Shown here piece after piece: positions 45,513-55,152 of a stretch of DNA of 64,000 bases (position 1 is the first letter of the stretch; each line of letters begins with the position of its first letter). A program made the translations under genes and the position numbers. The DNA is from Bacillus mobilis. GTDB taxonomy: Bacteria; Bacillota; Bacilli; Bacillales; Bacillaceae_G. The stretch covers positions 62,001-126,000 of the forward strand of contig NZ_MACF01000041.1 in assembly GCF_001884045.1 (NCBI RefSeq), read 5' to 3'. The notes under the pieces are model-generated. The model was not told the origin of the DNA. It saw only the letters and a program-made list of their open reading frames with translations, and searched no databases.

Positions 45513-45552
45513 AAAGGTTGTATGCCCGTGAGGCATACAACCTTTTATTTTA
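45513..45552. terminator. Bidirectional terminator, treC / germination gene
   Basis: AAAGGTTGTATGCC / GGCATACAACCTTT stem, loop CGTGA. Confidence 0.9.
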
Positions 45553-46669
45553 AGACACCGCTATACAAAATGCTTACTTCTACCTCGGGCTTAAATTTTA
45601 CTTTTGCATAATCTTTATTCCAATTTTTTTTCTTCCATAAGTCAGGGTGATAAGCAATGAGATGTCTACCAATTCCGAAAGCATCACAATTTGCTTTTTG
45701 TAGTTTGTTTGTTATTTTTTTTGCTTCTTTCGTAAGTTGCTTTGATAATTCCTTATTTAGTTTTTTTCTGGCGTCCATTTTATAAATATTATCTCTTGGG
45801 GCTTCAAGTGCTATTACTTTTAGTTGGAGCTTAATATGAGCATAAACATTTCCTTTTTTATCTGTTGTTATTTTTAAGTCTCGTTTTAACTTTCGATTGC
45901 TAATTTCCATTGTTAAATAATCAGATGTCTTCTCAGATTCATCATTAGTAAGTTTTTGGGTTATACGGGCACTTGTTCCCATTTTTCCGGTTAATAATAC
46001 GAATAAAACAGATTGTTTCAAAGGTAAATGCCCAGTTAATTTATCTTTGTTAAATAAAGCTAATCCGTTTGTAACTACTTCTTTTCCTTTTATTTTTATA
46101 GAAGGGAGGGTAAAGTCTTTACCGGGATCTAACATTTTTGTAGCAGCTGTTTCTAAAGTTTCTTTTGGAAATACACTCATATCTTCTAAGCTTTTCACTT
46201 TTTTCTTTAGAAAATCTCCAATTAGTAAATTTCCTACTTTCTTTTTTTCTAGTATCTCGGACGTTTCACCATCTACTGCAATAAGTTTTACTAAAGCAGT
46301 TGGGTTTGTTGGATCCCGAAAACTGACATCTAAATAGGGTAGTATACCTTTTTTTAGAATTTTGGTTCCTAGTAATTGAACACCATATTTGAAATAGCGA
46401 ATGTTCCCGGTCACATTTTTTTTTAGGGCATCGCTTGTATCCCTTATGTTATGCCCGGTTGCTGAATGTATTTCATTCTCGAATGAAGATTGCTCTCCGC
46501 TTGAACTTTTTACGAGTTCAAGCGTTTGCTGAAGTTTATTCTCTTCCGTAATATCATATCCAATACTATAAGCTAATCTCGCTTCTCTTAATGGTTCTTG
46601 ATCCCAACAGCCAGAAAGGAGGGAACTAGTACATAATATAAAAAGTAATTTAACTTTTTTTTTGAACAT
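45545..46669 (-). CDS. Spore germinant receptor lipoprotein, GerC subunit
   Basis: 374-residue lipoprotein of the Ger(x)C family, lipobox LSGC with Cys21, then a three-domain soluble part. WDQEPLREARLAYSIGYD is the conserved GerC opening, and the C-terminal DAFGIGRHLIAYHPDLWKK is the conserved IGxxL/W motif region. It is the third gene of a gerABC-type operon and overlaps the B gene by 20 bp. Located on the outer face of the spore inner membrane. By gene neighbourhood in B. cereus group chromosomes I believe this is the gerK operon, but could not confirm it. Confidence 0.9.
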   Translation of the reverse strand: MFKKKVKLLFILCTSSLLSGCWDQEPLREARLAYSIGYDITEENKLQQTLELVKSSSGEQSSFENEIHSATGHNIRDTSDALKKNVTGNIRYFKYGVQLLGTKILKKGILPYLDVSFRDPTNPTALVKLIAVDGETSEILEKKKVGNLLIGDFLKKKVKSLEDMSVFPKETLETAATKMLDPGKDFTLPSIKIKGKEVVTNGLALFNKDKLTGHLPLKQSVLFVLLTGKMGTSARITQKLTNDESEKTSDYLTMEISNRKLKRDLKITTDKKGNVYAHIKLQLKVIALEAPRDNIYKMDARKKLNKELSKQLTKEAKKITNKLQKANCDAFGIGRHLIAYHPDLWKKKNWNKDYAKVKFKPEVEVSILYSGVLK

Positions 46670-47765
46670 ACTGTTCTCCTTTCTTCTTTCTTATTACTGA
46701 ATAAAGTAGAAATAAAAAAGGGAGGACAACGATGAAAATATAGGTGAACTTATCAGTGAAAGTTGAAATTATTTTTAATTCTTCAGGTGTATCTATAAAT
46801 AAGGCTACACTAAAAGCAATAATACCAACGATTGGAACAGCCTTTTTATGATTAGCAAGATTGAATATATGTCCAATTCCGATAGAAGCTGCACAGTAAT
46901 AACTAGCAATAGAAGCTACAACAGTTATCATCCAAATTGGTATGAATAGTAAATCAGTTCGGTCTATAATCCCGATATGCAAGGAGCGTAATAAGTAAGC
47001 AACTGGTTCTGGAATAAGCTCAACTTGTTTTGGACTAAATACGATAAAGCAAATCCAAACAGTAAAAGTATAAAAAAGTGTTACAAATCCATTAGCGATA
47101 GAAATGGCCTTCAGTTTTGCGACAGAGCTCCCGTTTACTTTTGGAAAAGCGATGAGAATAATTTCAAAACCATACATGGCTGTAATTGTTTCTTTCGATG
47201 CTTGAATAATATTCCACCATCCAGCCTCTGTAATGGGGAAAATATAAGAAAAATCAGCCCGGGAAAGCCCTAGGGCAATTAAAAGTGCCATAGGTAAAAT
47301 GAGAATAGAGGCCATGACATAAAATCGTACGATGACTTTAAATGTATTATAAGCTACATAACAACAAGCTATTGTAAATAGGATGAGAATGGCAGACCAA
47401 GGAGTTGCCTGTAATATCCAAACTTTAATGACATTACAAGCGTTTAACATAACCGTCATGCCGATAAGAGTAAAATAAAAAACATAAAGAAAACCTAATA
47501 GTTTTCCAAATTTATTACCAAATAGCATACAAACACTTTCATACATATCTGCATCAGGAAATCGTTTTAAGAAAAGCCACATAAGTAAAATGATTAGTTG
47601 AATTGCCAATCCAGCGATGAGTGCAGAAATCCAGCCGCCACCTTTAGCAATTGGATGAAGGCGGTTTGGTAGAGAAAGTATGCCCACTCCGATTTGGCAT
47701 TGAATAACGAAAAAGGTAAATTGAACTAGCGTGATTTTACTTTGCGTGTTTGTCACCGTCCTCAT
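46650..47765 (-). CDS. Spore germinant receptor permease-like GerB subunit
   Basis: 371-residue GerAB family protein, ten predicted transmembrane segments, member of the APC superfamily; this subunit binds the germinant (L-alanine in GerAB). The start QIGVGILSLPNRLHPIAKGGGWIS contains the helix-1 GxG turn that forms the ligand pocket. Overlaps the A gene by 29 bp and the C gene by 20 bp, so translation is coupled. Germinant specificity cannot be read here. Confidence 0.9.
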   Translation of the reverse strand: MRTVTNTQSKITLVQFTFFVIQCQIGVGILSLPNRLHPIAKGGGWISALIAGLAIQLIILLMWLFLKRFPDADMYESVCMLFGNKFGKLLGFLYVFYFTLIGMTVMLNACNVIKVWILQATPWSAILILFTIACCYVAYNTFKVIVRFYVMASILILPMALLIALGLSRADFSYIFPITEAGWWNIIQASKETITAMYGFEIILIAFPKVNGSSVAKLKAISIANGFVTLFYTFTVWICFIVFSPKQVELIPEPVAYLLRSLHIGIIDRTDLLFIPIWMITVVASIASYYCAASIGIGHIFNLANHKKAVPIVGIIAFSVALFIDTPEELKIISTFTDKFTYIFIVVLPFLFLLYSVIRKKKGEQYVQKKS

Positions 47766-49248
47766 CCTCTCTCGTTACATGTTGTCGTTGCATTTTTTTC
47801 GGTTTTGGATCATGAGGTCGTTCCCAAAACGACCAAATTGGAAGTCTTACGAAAGAATCTTTCATATCCTTTATCCGCATTGGTGCAAGAGGAGAAAGGT
47901 ATGGTGTATGAAAAGAATGAAGCTGACATAAGTGAACGAAAGTTATAATTAGACCGAATGATATCCCTACATATCCGAATATGGCAGCAAGAATCATTAA
48001 TGGAAAACGAAGAATTCGAACTGCTGAACTCATATCGTTTGATGGGACTAGAAAAGATGAGATTGCAGTTAAAGCTACAACGATAATCATTGTGTAAGAA
48101 ACGAGTCCAGCTTTTACAATCGCATCCCCAATTACTAAACCACCTACAATACCGATTGTTTGTCCAACGCGGCTTGGCAGACGAATACCAGCTTCCCGTA
48201 ATAACTCGAAAATTAACTCCATTAAGAGGGCTTCAAAAATAGGAGGAAGCGGTACTTTCTCTAATGAAGCTTTAATTGTATACACAAGTTCGAGTGGCAA
48301 CACATCAGGATGAAAAGCGACAGTTGCAATATATAAAGCTGGTAAGAGAAAGGCAATTAAAAAACTTACTAAGCGAATCATTCGGACGAAAGAACCGACA
48401 ATCCAGCGGTTATTATAGTCATCTGGTGATTGATAGAAAGCGAATAATGTAACAGGTACGATGAGTGCTGTTGGATCTCCGTCAGATAAAATAGCAACTC
48501 GTCCTTCCATTAAATTTGCTGCAACTCTATCTGGACGCTCTGTATTTAATTGCTGCGGGAAGGGTGAGAAAGACGTATCCTCTATAAATTCTTGTATGTA
48601 TCCTGGAGGCATAAGTGCGTCCGTTTTAATCGTTTCTAACCTTCTTTTTACTTCTGTAACGAGATCGTCATTCGCTATGTTTTGCATGTAAGCAATTGCC
48701 ACTTTCGTGTGCATTTCTTCACCAAGTGTGAAATATTTAACGACGACATTTGGACTTTTTATGAGTTTACGAATAGAAGCTAAATTGGTTGCTAAATCTT
48801 CTATAAAACCAGTATGCGCTCCACGTACAATACCTTCATTATCAGGTTCTGTTATATCTCTCTTTAAAGATAAAGCCGTTTCGAAAATACAAAAACTGTC
48901 GACATGTTCATGAAAATATAAGGATTTTCCTTGTAATAAAAGCTGTACCCCATAATTCAAATTCGTTTCTTTTTTCATATTTAATGTGGAAAAAGCTTTA
49001 TCTATAGACAAATCAGACCGCGTTAATAATGGCTCAAGAGCTAATTGATGAATTAAATTTGGATCTGATAAAGATTCTATATATAAGATCGTTCCTTTTC
49101 CATTTTGAAAAGGTATATCTAATTTTTTTATATCATCTGAGTGATAGAGCTTATTTTCAATGTAATTAATATTTTCCGGAAGTGATGGAAACATATGCTT
49201 TTGGTTATTATCTTGTTGTGAACTTTTTTGTTCGGTCATACTTTCCAC
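47737..49248 (-). CDS. Spore germinant receptor GerA subunit
   Basis: 503 residues. Soluble N-terminal domain (about 1-280) with the GRVAILSDGDPTALIVPVTLF motif near 255-275, then four to five transmembrane helices (about 290-460) with LPLELVYTIKASLEKVPLPPIFEALLMELIFELLREAGIRLPS, the family signature. GerA subunits form pentameric ion-release channels with GerB and GerC. ATG 49248 with SD AAAGGAGTGG. A forespore (sigma-G) promoter is expected in 49249-49420 but no clear one was placed. Confidence 0.92.
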   Translation of the reverse strand: MESMTEQKSSQQDNNQKHMFPSLPENINYIENKLYHSDDIKKLDIPFQNGKGTILYIESLSDPNLIHQLALEPLLTRSDLSIDKAFSTLNMKKETNLNYGVQLLLQGKSLYFHEHVDSFCIFETALSLKRDITEPDNEGIVRGAHTGFIEDLATNLASIRKLIKSPNVVVKYFTLGEEMHTKVAIAYMQNIANDDLVTEVKRRLETIKTDALMPPGYIQEFIEDTSFSPFPQQLNTERPDRVAANLMEGRVAILSDGDPTALIVPVTLFAFYQSPDDYNNRWIVGSFVRMIRLVSFLIAFLLPALYIATVAFHPDVLPLELVYTIKASLEKVPLPPIFEALLMELIFELLREAGIRLPSRVGQTIGIVGGLVIGDAIVKAGLVSYTMIIVVALTAISSFLVPSNDMSSAVRILRFPLMILAAIFGYVGISFGLIITFVHLCQLHSFHTPYLSPLAPMRIKDMKDSFVRLPIWSFWERPHDPKPKKMQRQHVTREDEDGDKHAK

Positions 49249-49426
49249 TCCTTTACATTGAAATTATTTCTGTTAATTTTTGCTTTTTGTGAGAAAATTA
49301 TGCTTGGATTATTTGAAAAAAGTAAGCTTGAAGTTTATGTTCAGTTAGCTTTTACGCGCTATTCAATTTCATAGCAGTACTTCTAGCATTTATGTAGAAT
49401 TAAGAAGATATATAGGAGGGATATAG

Positions 49427-50398
49427 ATGGAAATAGCTGTAGAACGAGTTTTTACAAGAGAGATTTTAGCAGGGGCAGCAAAGGCATTTCATGTAACTGT
49501 GGAAGAAAAGCCACTTGGAGACTTTGAAAATTATATTTTTAAGGCGAAGGGTGATAGTAGTGAAGAGTATGTATTACGTTTAACCCACTCTTCTCATCGT
49601 TCAAAAAAAGAGGTAGAGGCTGAACTAGATTTTTTACGATATGTTGCGGAGAATGGGGCGAAGGTAGCAGGACCTCTTTATTCACCTTCTCAAAATCTTG
49701 TAGAAGAAATCGGGGCAGAGAATGGAACTTTCTTTTTCGCTTCCTTATTTACATATGCAAAAGGTGAGCAAGTAAAAGGAGAAGAATCGCCTTATTGGGG
49801 AGATGTTTATTTTGAAGCATGGGGAAAAGCGATTGGACAACTGCACCGCCTAACAATGAACTATCCTAAAACAGACTATCGTGATACGTGGGAAGAAGAT
49901 GAAAGTGGAATTGTTAATGAATTAGAAGATGATCAAGTGAAAAAGATTGCAGCGGTATTAATGGATGAAATAAAGGCTCTTCCAATTGAAAGAGAAACGT
50001 TCGGCCTTATGCACGGTGACATTCATCCTGGTAATTTTCATTATGATGGAAAAGAGCTAACAATCTTTGATTTTGATGATGCAGCTTATAATTACTTTAT
50101 ACATGATTTAGCGATGGTTCTCTATTACTCTGTTTTATTTACACCGTGGACAGTGGAAGAGAAGACTGATTTTGCTCGTAAGCAGCTACAAGTGTTAAGA
50201 AAAGGGTACGAATATGAACATCAGCTGGCGGATAGTTGGTATGAATCGTTACCGCTATTTTTACGCTTACGCGATATAGGTTTATATGGCACGCTGCAAA
50301 AGAAGTTTAAGGGGAAAGATATGCCAGATAACTTCCGGAAATTATGTGAAGAATTATATGAAAGAATTATAAGCAAAGAAGCAATTGTGAATATATAA
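49427..50398 (+). CDS. APH-family phosphotransferase (YerI/homoserine-kinase-like)
   Basis: 323 residues with a kinase-like fold. Catalytic loop HGDIHPGN with H196 and D198, and Mg-binding IFDFDDA near 210-216; the N-terminal lobe has VLRLTHSSHRSKKEVEAEL. It phosphorylates a small molecule; aminoglycoside, choline and homoserine kinases share these motifs, and the length and LHR/GQLHRLT text suit the YerI-type Ser/homoserine-like branch. Not evidence of drug resistance. SD GGAGGGA before ATG 49427. Confidence 0.78.
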   Translation: MEIAVERVFTREILAGAAKAFHVTVEEKPLGDFENYIFKAKGDSSEEYVLRLTHSSHRSKKEVEAELDFLRYVAENGAKVAGPLYSPSQNLVEEIGAENGTFFFASLFTYAKGEQVKGEESPYWGDVYFEAWGKAIGQLHRLTMNYPKTDYRDTWEEDESGIVNELEDDQVKKIAAVLMDEIKALPIERETFGLMHGDIHPGNFHYDGKELTIFDFDDAAYNYFIHDLAMVLYYSVLFTPWTVEEKTDFARKQLQVLRKGYEYEHQLADSWYESLPLFLRLRDIGLYGTLQKKFKGKDMPDNFRKLCEELYERIISKEAIVNI

Positions 50399-50410
50399 TA
50401 CATTTTGTTC

Positions 50411-50452
50411 AAAACAAAGTATATAAAACAAATATATACTTTGTTTTTTTAT
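50411..50452 (+). terminator. Terminator of the phosphotransferase gene
   Basis: AAAACAAAGTATATA / TATATACTTTGTTTT perfect 15-bp stem then T-run. Confidence 0.88.
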
Positions 50453-50483
50453 ACAAAAATATGTTTGTTTTATTAAAATAATA

Positions 50484-50532
50484 TTGTCATAGATTCGGTA
50501 TACATTTATAATTTTTATATATTCTGAAAATT
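50484..50532 (+). promoter_or_regulatory. Promoter and CodY-like box of the alanine symporter gene
   Basis: TTGTCA (50484-50489), 17-bp spacer, TATAAT (50507-50512). TATATTCTGAAAATT at 50518-50532 matches 13 of 15 of the CodY consensus and covers the expected start site, so repression in amino-acid-rich cells is likely (inference). Confidence 0.62.
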
Positions 50533-50556
50533 CTTTATAAAGAAGGAGGGGGAATA

Positions 50557-52017
50557 TTGGAAGCTATCGTAAATTGGATAAATAATATTGTTTGGAGTCC
50601 AGCACTTGTTTATTTATGTCTAGGAGTAGGGTTATATTTTTCCATTCGAACGAGGTTTTTACAAGTAAGGCATGTAGGAGAAATGGTGAAGCTGACATTT
50701 AAAGGAGAAAAATCAGAGGCTGGTGTTTCTTCGTTCCAAGCGTTAGCGCTTTCGTTATCAGGACGCGTTGGGACAGGGAATATCGCTGGGGTAGCAACAG
50801 CGGTTGCATTCGGTGGACCAGGAGCTGTATTTTGGATGTGGGCAGTAGCCTTTTTAGGAGCAGGATCAGCTTATGTAGAATCAACACTCGCGCAAATATA
50901 TAAGACGAAACATCAAGGACAGTTTCGTGGTGGACCTGCTTATTACATTGAAAAAGGTTTAGGTGTGAAATGGTATGCATTAGTATTTGTTGCAGCGACA
51001 ATTATTGCAACGGGGCTTTTATTGCCAGGTGTGCAAGCAAATAGTATTGCCGTAAGTTTAGAAACAGCTTTTGGAATTAACACTACCGTATCAGGGGCTT
51101 TATTAGTTGTTGTATTAGCTATTATCATCTTCGGTGGCGTAAAGCGAATCGTTAACGTTGCACAAGTTGTCGTACCGTTTATGGCAGTTGGTTATATTTT
51201 AGTAGCTTGCGTTATTGTTGCTATGAATATTGAAAAATTGCCAGAAGCATTTATGTTAATTATAAGAAGTGCTTTTGCATTAGAAGCGGCTTTCGGTGGT
51301 ATTATCGGTTTAGCAATTTCTTGGGGAGTAAAACGTGGTATTTATTCCAACGAAGCAGGGCAAGGGACTGGACCACATGCAGCAGCTGCTGCGGAAGTAT
51401 CACATCCAGCTAAACAAGGTTTAGTGCAAGCATTTTCCGTTTACATTGATACATTATTTGTTTGTTCAGCAACAGCATTTATGATGATTATTACAGGCAT
51501 GTATAACGTGTTTGATGCAAGCGGAAAAAACTTTATCGTAAATAAATTAAATGGTGCTCAGCCAGGACCAGGATATACACAGGCAGCGGTAGAATCTGTT
51601 TTTCCTGGATTTGGAAACGGTTTCGTTGCAATCTCGTTACTATTCTTTGCATTTACAACAATTATGGCGTATTACTACATTGCAGAAACGAATATCGCGT
51701 ACTTAAATCGAGATAAAGACCGCCCTTGGCTGTCTATGGTACTAAAGTTTGTATTTTTAGGAGCTGTATTCTACGGCTGTATAAAAACAGCAGCAACGGC
51801 TTGGGCTTTAGGTGACATCGGTGTAGGAATTATGGCATGGGTAAATATCATTGCGATTTTACTATTACAAAAACCTGCATTAGTTGCATTAAAGGATTAT
51901 GAAAAGCAGAAAAAGGAAGGAAAAGATCCAGTATTTGATCCAGGGCCATTAGGAATTAAAAATGCTGATTTCTGGGAGCATGAATACGGGAAAGATAAGA
52001 AAGAAGAAGTATCTTGA
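50557..52017 (+). CDS. Sodium:alanine symporter (AGCS family)
   Basis: 486 residues, AlsT/DagA/GlnT type; imports alanine, glycine or glutamine with Na+. Starts at TTG 50557, behind the very strong SD AAGGAGGGGG. Family signature blocks: SFQALALSLSGRVGTGNIAGVATAVAFGGPGAVFWMW (about 55-91) and RGIYSNEAGQGTGPHAAAAAEVSHP (about 261-285). Eleven or so transmembrane helices. Monocistronic with a terminator; CodY-like box at its promoter. Confidence 0.92.
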   Translation: MEAIVNWINNIVWSPALVYLCLGVGLYFSIRTRFLQVRHVGEMVKLTFKGEKSEAGVSSFQALALSLSGRVGTGNIAGVATAVAFGGPGAVFWMWAVAFLGAGSAYVESTLAQIYKTKHQGQFRGGPAYYIEKGLGVKWYALVFVAATIIATGLLLPGVQANSIAVSLETAFGINTTVSGALLVVVLAIIIFGGVKRIVNVAQVVVPFMAVGYILVACVIVAMNIEKLPEAFMLIIRSAFALEAAFGGIIGLAISWGVKRGIYSNEAGQGTGPHAAAAAEVSHPAKQGLVQAFSVYIDTLFVCSATAFMMIITGMYNVFDASGKNFIVNKLNGAQPGPGYTQAAVESVFPGFGNGFVAISLLFFAFTTIMAYYYIAETNIAYLNRDKDRPWLSMVLKFVFLGAVFYGCIKTAATAWALGDIGVGIMAWVNIIAILLLQKPALVALKDYEKQKKEGKDPVFDPGPLGIKNADFWEHEYGKDKKEEVS

Positions 52018-52033
52018 TAGAATAGAAATGGAG

Positions 52034-52063
52034 AAGCAAAGGGACAATCCCTTTGCTTTTTTT
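52034..52063 (+). terminator. Terminator of the alanine symporter gene
   Basis: AAGCAAAGGG / CCCTTTGCTT stem, loop ACAAT, T-run. Confidence 0.88.
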
Positions 52064-52151
52064 ATGGGCAAAATGAGGCTGGAAGTTATTTTTTTGCCTA
52101 TTTTTGAATATAAAAAGAATGTACATGCTTTGTTAGGGGAAGGGGGGGAGT

Positions 52152-52883
52152 ATGTTGATAGAGTTTCGTAATGTAAATAAATATTATGGTACCTTTCAAG
52201 TTTTAAAAGATATTAATGTACAAGTGAAAAAAGGTGAAGTGGTAGTAGTTGTTGGGCCGTCCGGATCAGGAAAAAGTACGTTGTTACGGTGTATAAATCA
52301 GTTAGAGACAATTACAAACGGAGAGTTAATTGTACAAGATACGGAAGTACACAATGCAAAAACAGATATGAATGAATTACGCCGAAATATTGGAATGGTC
52401 TTTCAACATTTTTATTTATATCCACATAAAACGGTTCTTCAAAATATTACACTAGCACCGATTAAAGTAAATAAAGTTTCAAAAGAAGAAGCTGAGAAAA
52501 CAGCGATGTTTTATTTAGAGAAGGTAGGAATCCCGGAGAAGGCTAGTGTATACCCACATCAACTATCTGGAGGACAACAGCAAAGGGTAGCAATTGCTAG
52601 GGGGCTCGCAATGCAGCCGGAAATTATGCTATTTGATGAGCCTACGTCTGCCCTTGATCCAGAGATGATCGGAGAAGTACTTGATGTTATGAAAACGCTA
52701 GCTAAAGAAGGGATGACAATGGTCGTTGTCACGCATGAAATGGGATTTGCACGAGAAGTAGCAGATCGGATTTTATTTATGGATGATGGCCAAATTATTG
52801 AAGATACAACACCGGCGCAATTCTTTGCGAGCCCTGAACAAGAAAGAGCACGCCTATTTTTAAGAAGAGTGTTAAATCATTAA
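52152..52883 (+). CDS. glnQ: Glutamine/polar amino-acid ABC transporter ATPase
   Basis: 243 residues, PAAT family ATPase. Walker [10 protein letters not shown] (about 36-44), Q-loop [10 protein letters not shown], signature [16 protein letters not shown], Walker [15 protein letters not shown], switch His in VVTHEMG. First gene of an ATPase-binding protein-permease-permease operon whose order Q-H-M-P is that of B. subtilis glnQHMP. SD AGGGGAAGGGGGG lies before ATG 52152. Confidence 0.9.
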   Translation: MLIEFRNVNKYYGTFQVLKDINVQVKKGEVVVVVGPSGSGKSTLLRCINQLETITNGELIVQDTEVHNAKTDMNELRRNIGMVFQHFYLYPHKTVLQNITLAPIKVNKVSKEEAEKTAMFYLEKVGIPEKASVYPHQLSGGQQQRVAIARGLAMQPEIMLFDEPTSALDPEMIGEVLDVMKTLAKEGMTMVVVTHEMGFAREVADRILFMDDGQIIEDTTPAQFFASPEQERARLFLRRVLNH

Positions 52884-52895
52884 AGGGGGAATTTC

Positions 52896-53723
52896 ATGCT
52901 TAAAATGAAAAAGTTATTTACGTTAATCGTATTCTCATGTTTATTCGTACTTGTCGTTGCTGGATGTGGAAGTAAAAAAGATGAGGCGAAAGAAACGAAT
53001 ACGAAGCAAGGCGGGGCTGTGGAGCAAATTAAAAAGCGCGGGAAATTAGTAGTTGGGGTGAAGAATGATACGAACTTATTTGGATTGAAAAATCCTTCAA
53101 CAGGGCAAGTAGAAGGATTTGATGTTGATATCGCAAAGGCGCTTGCGAAAAAAATCCTTGGAGATGAAAAGAAACTAGAATTAAAAGAAGTAACGTCTAA
53201 AACGCGTATTCCACTACTGAAAAACGGTGATATTGATGCAATTATCGCAACAATGACAATTACGGAAGAACGTAAAAAGGAAGTAGATTTTTCGGATGTA
53301 TATTTTAAAGCGGGGCAATCGTTACTTGTGAAAAAAGGAGTCGATATTAAAAGTATTGATGATGTGAAAAAGGGTGTGAAAGTGTTAGCGGTAAAAGGTT
53401 CAACGTCTACAAATAATATTCGTCAAAAGTCACCGGAAGCGACTGTATTAGAATTTGAAAATTATAGTGAGGCATTTACGGCGTTAAAAGCAGGAAAAGG
53501 CGATGTTTTAACGACAGATAATGCAATTCTTTACGGCATGGCAAAACAAGATTCAAATTATGAAGTTGTAGGGAAAATTTTCACGGATGAACCATACGGA
53601 ATTGCAGTGCAAAAAGGTGCAGGTGATTTAACGAAAGAGATTAATAGCTTGCTAAAAGATATGAAGGCGAACGGGGAGTACGACAAATTGTATGAGAAAT
53701 GGATTGGGCAAAAGCAAGAGTAG
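52896..53723 (+). CDS. glnH: Glutamine/polar amino-acid binding lipoprotein
   Basis: 275 residues; lipobox VAGC with Cys24, then a class 3 solute-binding domain (SBP_bac_3). GKLVVGVKNDTNLFGLKNPSTGQVEGFDVDIAKALAKKI is the typical first strand/helix, and TTDNAILYGMAKQ the hinge. B. subtilis glnH is glutamine-specific; substrate here is inferred from gene order. 12 bp after glnQ; a hairpin separates it from the permease genes. Confidence 0.88.
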   Translation: MLKMKKLFTLIVFSCLFVLVVAGCGSKKDEAKETNTKQGGAVEQIKKRGKLVVGVKNDTNLFGLKNPSTGQVEGFDVDIAKALAKKILGDEKKLELKEVTSKTRIPLLKNGDIDAIIATMTITEERKKEVDFSDVYFKAGQSLLVKKGVDIKSIDDVKKGVKVLAVKGSTSTNNIRQKSPEATVLEFENYSEAFTALKAGKGDVLTTDNAILYGMAKQDSNYEVVGKIFTDEPYGIAVQKGAGDLTKEINSLLKDMKANGEYDKLYEKWIGQKQE

Positions 53724-53771
53724 TAAAGTAATATTTAAATTAGTGGAGCTGCATTCCCATTAATAAATAGC

Positions 53772-53805
53772 AAGAGGATGAGGGATGCTCATCCTCTTCT
53801 TGTAA
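53772..53805 (+). terminator. Intercistronic hairpin between glnH and glnM
   Basis: AAGAGGATGAG / CTCATCCTCTT perfect 11-bp stem, loop GGATG, followed only by CTTG with no long T-run. It may stabilise the 5' part of the transcript or partly terminate, giving more binding protein than permease. Confidence 0.6.
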
Positions 53806-53823
53806 AGAAAGAGGGGAGAATAT

Positions 53824-54480
53824 GTGCCTGATTTTTCTATATTAACGAATAACATTGATATGTATTTAGAGGGCTTTAAATATACAGTTATGTCTAGTGT
53901 AATTGCGTTAATAGGCAGCTTTATTTTGGGAGTAGTTTTGGCTGTAATGCGTATTGCACCTATTCGTATTTTAAATTGGATAGGATCAGCTTTTGTAGAG
54001 TTTGTAAGAAATATTCCACTCGTATTAATTGCATTTATATTTTATTTCGCTTTACCTGTAATAGGAATTACTTTAAATGGTTTTGTAGCAGGAACAGTTA
54101 CGCTTACCGTATATACGGCAGCATTTATTGCAGAAGTCATTCGCGCTGGTATTTTATCAGTTGCAAAAGGTCAAATGGAAGCGGCGCGGTCTTCAGGATT
54201 AACGTATGTACAGGGAATGTATTATGTTGTCTTACCTCAAGCGATGAAAATCGTAATCCCTCCTCTAGGAAATCAATTTCTCAATTTAGTAAAAAACTCT
54301 TCCATACTCGGAATTATCGCTGGTATGGATTTAATGTATCAAGGAGACTTAATTTCAACGAAGACGTTTGTTACGTTCGATGTGTATATATTTGTCGGGA
54401 TGTTTTATTTAATATTAACAATTCCGCTCAGTATGCTAGTGCGTTATTTAGAAAAACGCTTAGCAAAGGAGGCGGTTTAA
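53824..54480 (+). CDS. glnM: Glutamine/polar amino-acid ABC permease 1
   Basis: 218 residues, HisM/GlnP-type permease with five transmembrane helices. The EAA coupling loop is RSSGLTYVQGMYYVVLPQAMKIVIPPLGNQF. Start is GTG 53824 with SD GAGGGGAG; the overlapping ATG at 53822 is out of frame. The stop codon is directly followed by the ATG of the next gene, so the two permeases are made together as a heterodimer. Confidence 0.9.
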   Translation: MPDFSILTNNIDMYLEGFKYTVMSSVIALIGSFILGVVLAVMRIAPIRILNWIGSAFVEFVRNIPLVLIAFIFYFALPVIGITLNGFVAGTVTLTVYTAAFIAEVIRAGILSVAKGQMEAARSSGLTYVQGMYYVVLPQAMKIVIPPLGNQFLNLVKNSSILGIIAGMDLMYQGDLISTKTFVTFDVYIFVGMFYLILTIPLSMLVRYLEKRLAKEAV

Positions 54481-55125
54481 ATGGACTTTAAGGGAGCAAT
54501 TACAGGAGATCATATTCTGTTTTTATTAAAAGGATTACTCATAACGTTAGAGGTAGCGCTCGTAGCGATTGTACTTAGCTTTATTATTGGTAGTGTAATA
54601 GGAATATTGCGCTATATGAAAATCCCTGTCGTCTCACAAGTATTAGGAATTATCGTTGAAGTGATTCGAAACTTACCACTACTATTAATTATATTTTTCA
54701 CGTATTTTGCACTTCCAGAAGCAGGCTTGAAATTAGAAATTATAGCAGCTGTAATTGTTGCTTTAACAATATTTGAAGCAGCAATGATATCTGAAATCGT
54801 TCGAAGTGGCCTATTATCAATTGAAAAAGGGCAGATTGAGGCCGCAAGATCTTCAGGATTAACTTACGTTCAAGCGCTTTGGCACATTATTTTACCACAA
54901 GCATTAAGAAGAATGGTCCCGCCGCTTGTTAGTCAGTTTATTTCATTGCTGAAAGATACAGCATTAGCAGTTGTTATATCATTGCCAGAGCTTATGCATA
55001 ATGCTCAAATTATTAGCGGACAGAATGTAAATTATATGATTCCAACGTTTATAGTAGTAGCTTGTATGTACTTTATCGTAAATTATAGTTTATCAATTTT
55101 ATCGAGAAGATTAGAACTTCGTTAA
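54481..55125 (+). CDS. glnP: Glutamine/polar amino-acid ABC permease 2
   Basis: 214 residues, same family as the upstream permease; EAA loop RSSGLTYVQALWHIILPQALRRMVPPLVSQF. ATG 54481 directly follows the upstream stop codon, with SD AAAGGAGGCGG inside the end of that gene. Last gene of the operon, closed by the terminator at 55124-55152. Confidence 0.9.
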   Translation: MDFKGAITGDHILFLLKGLLITLEVALVAIVLSFIIGSVIGILRYMKIPVVSQVLGIIVEVIRNLPLLLIIFFTYFALPEAGLKLEIIAAVIVALTIFEAAMISEIVRSGLLSIEKGQIEAARSSGLTYVQALWHIILPQALRRMVPPLVSQFISLLKDTALAVVISLPELMHNAQIISGQNVNYMIPTFIVVACMYFIVNYSLSILSRRLELR

Positions 55126-55152
55126 CCTTTACAATATATGTAAAGGTTTTTC
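55124..55152 (+). terminator. Terminator of glnQHMP
   Basis: AACCTTTACA / TGTAAAGGTT stem, loop ATATA, then TTTCC. Confidence 0.85.

Noticed and set aside
49249-49426. Sigma-G promoter for the germinant receptor operon
   Set aside because: TGAATA and CATAAAC-like words occur but their spacing (20 bp) does not fit; not claimed.
49427-50398. Aminoglycoside resistance gene
   Set aside because: APH fold motifs are present, but the sequence suits the general YerI/homoserine-kinase-like branch and no resistance context exists.
53976-54491. 171-codon plus-strand frame inside glnM
   Set aside because: Cys/Arg/Ser-rich shadow of the permease frame; the permease frame has the EAA loop and a proper SD.
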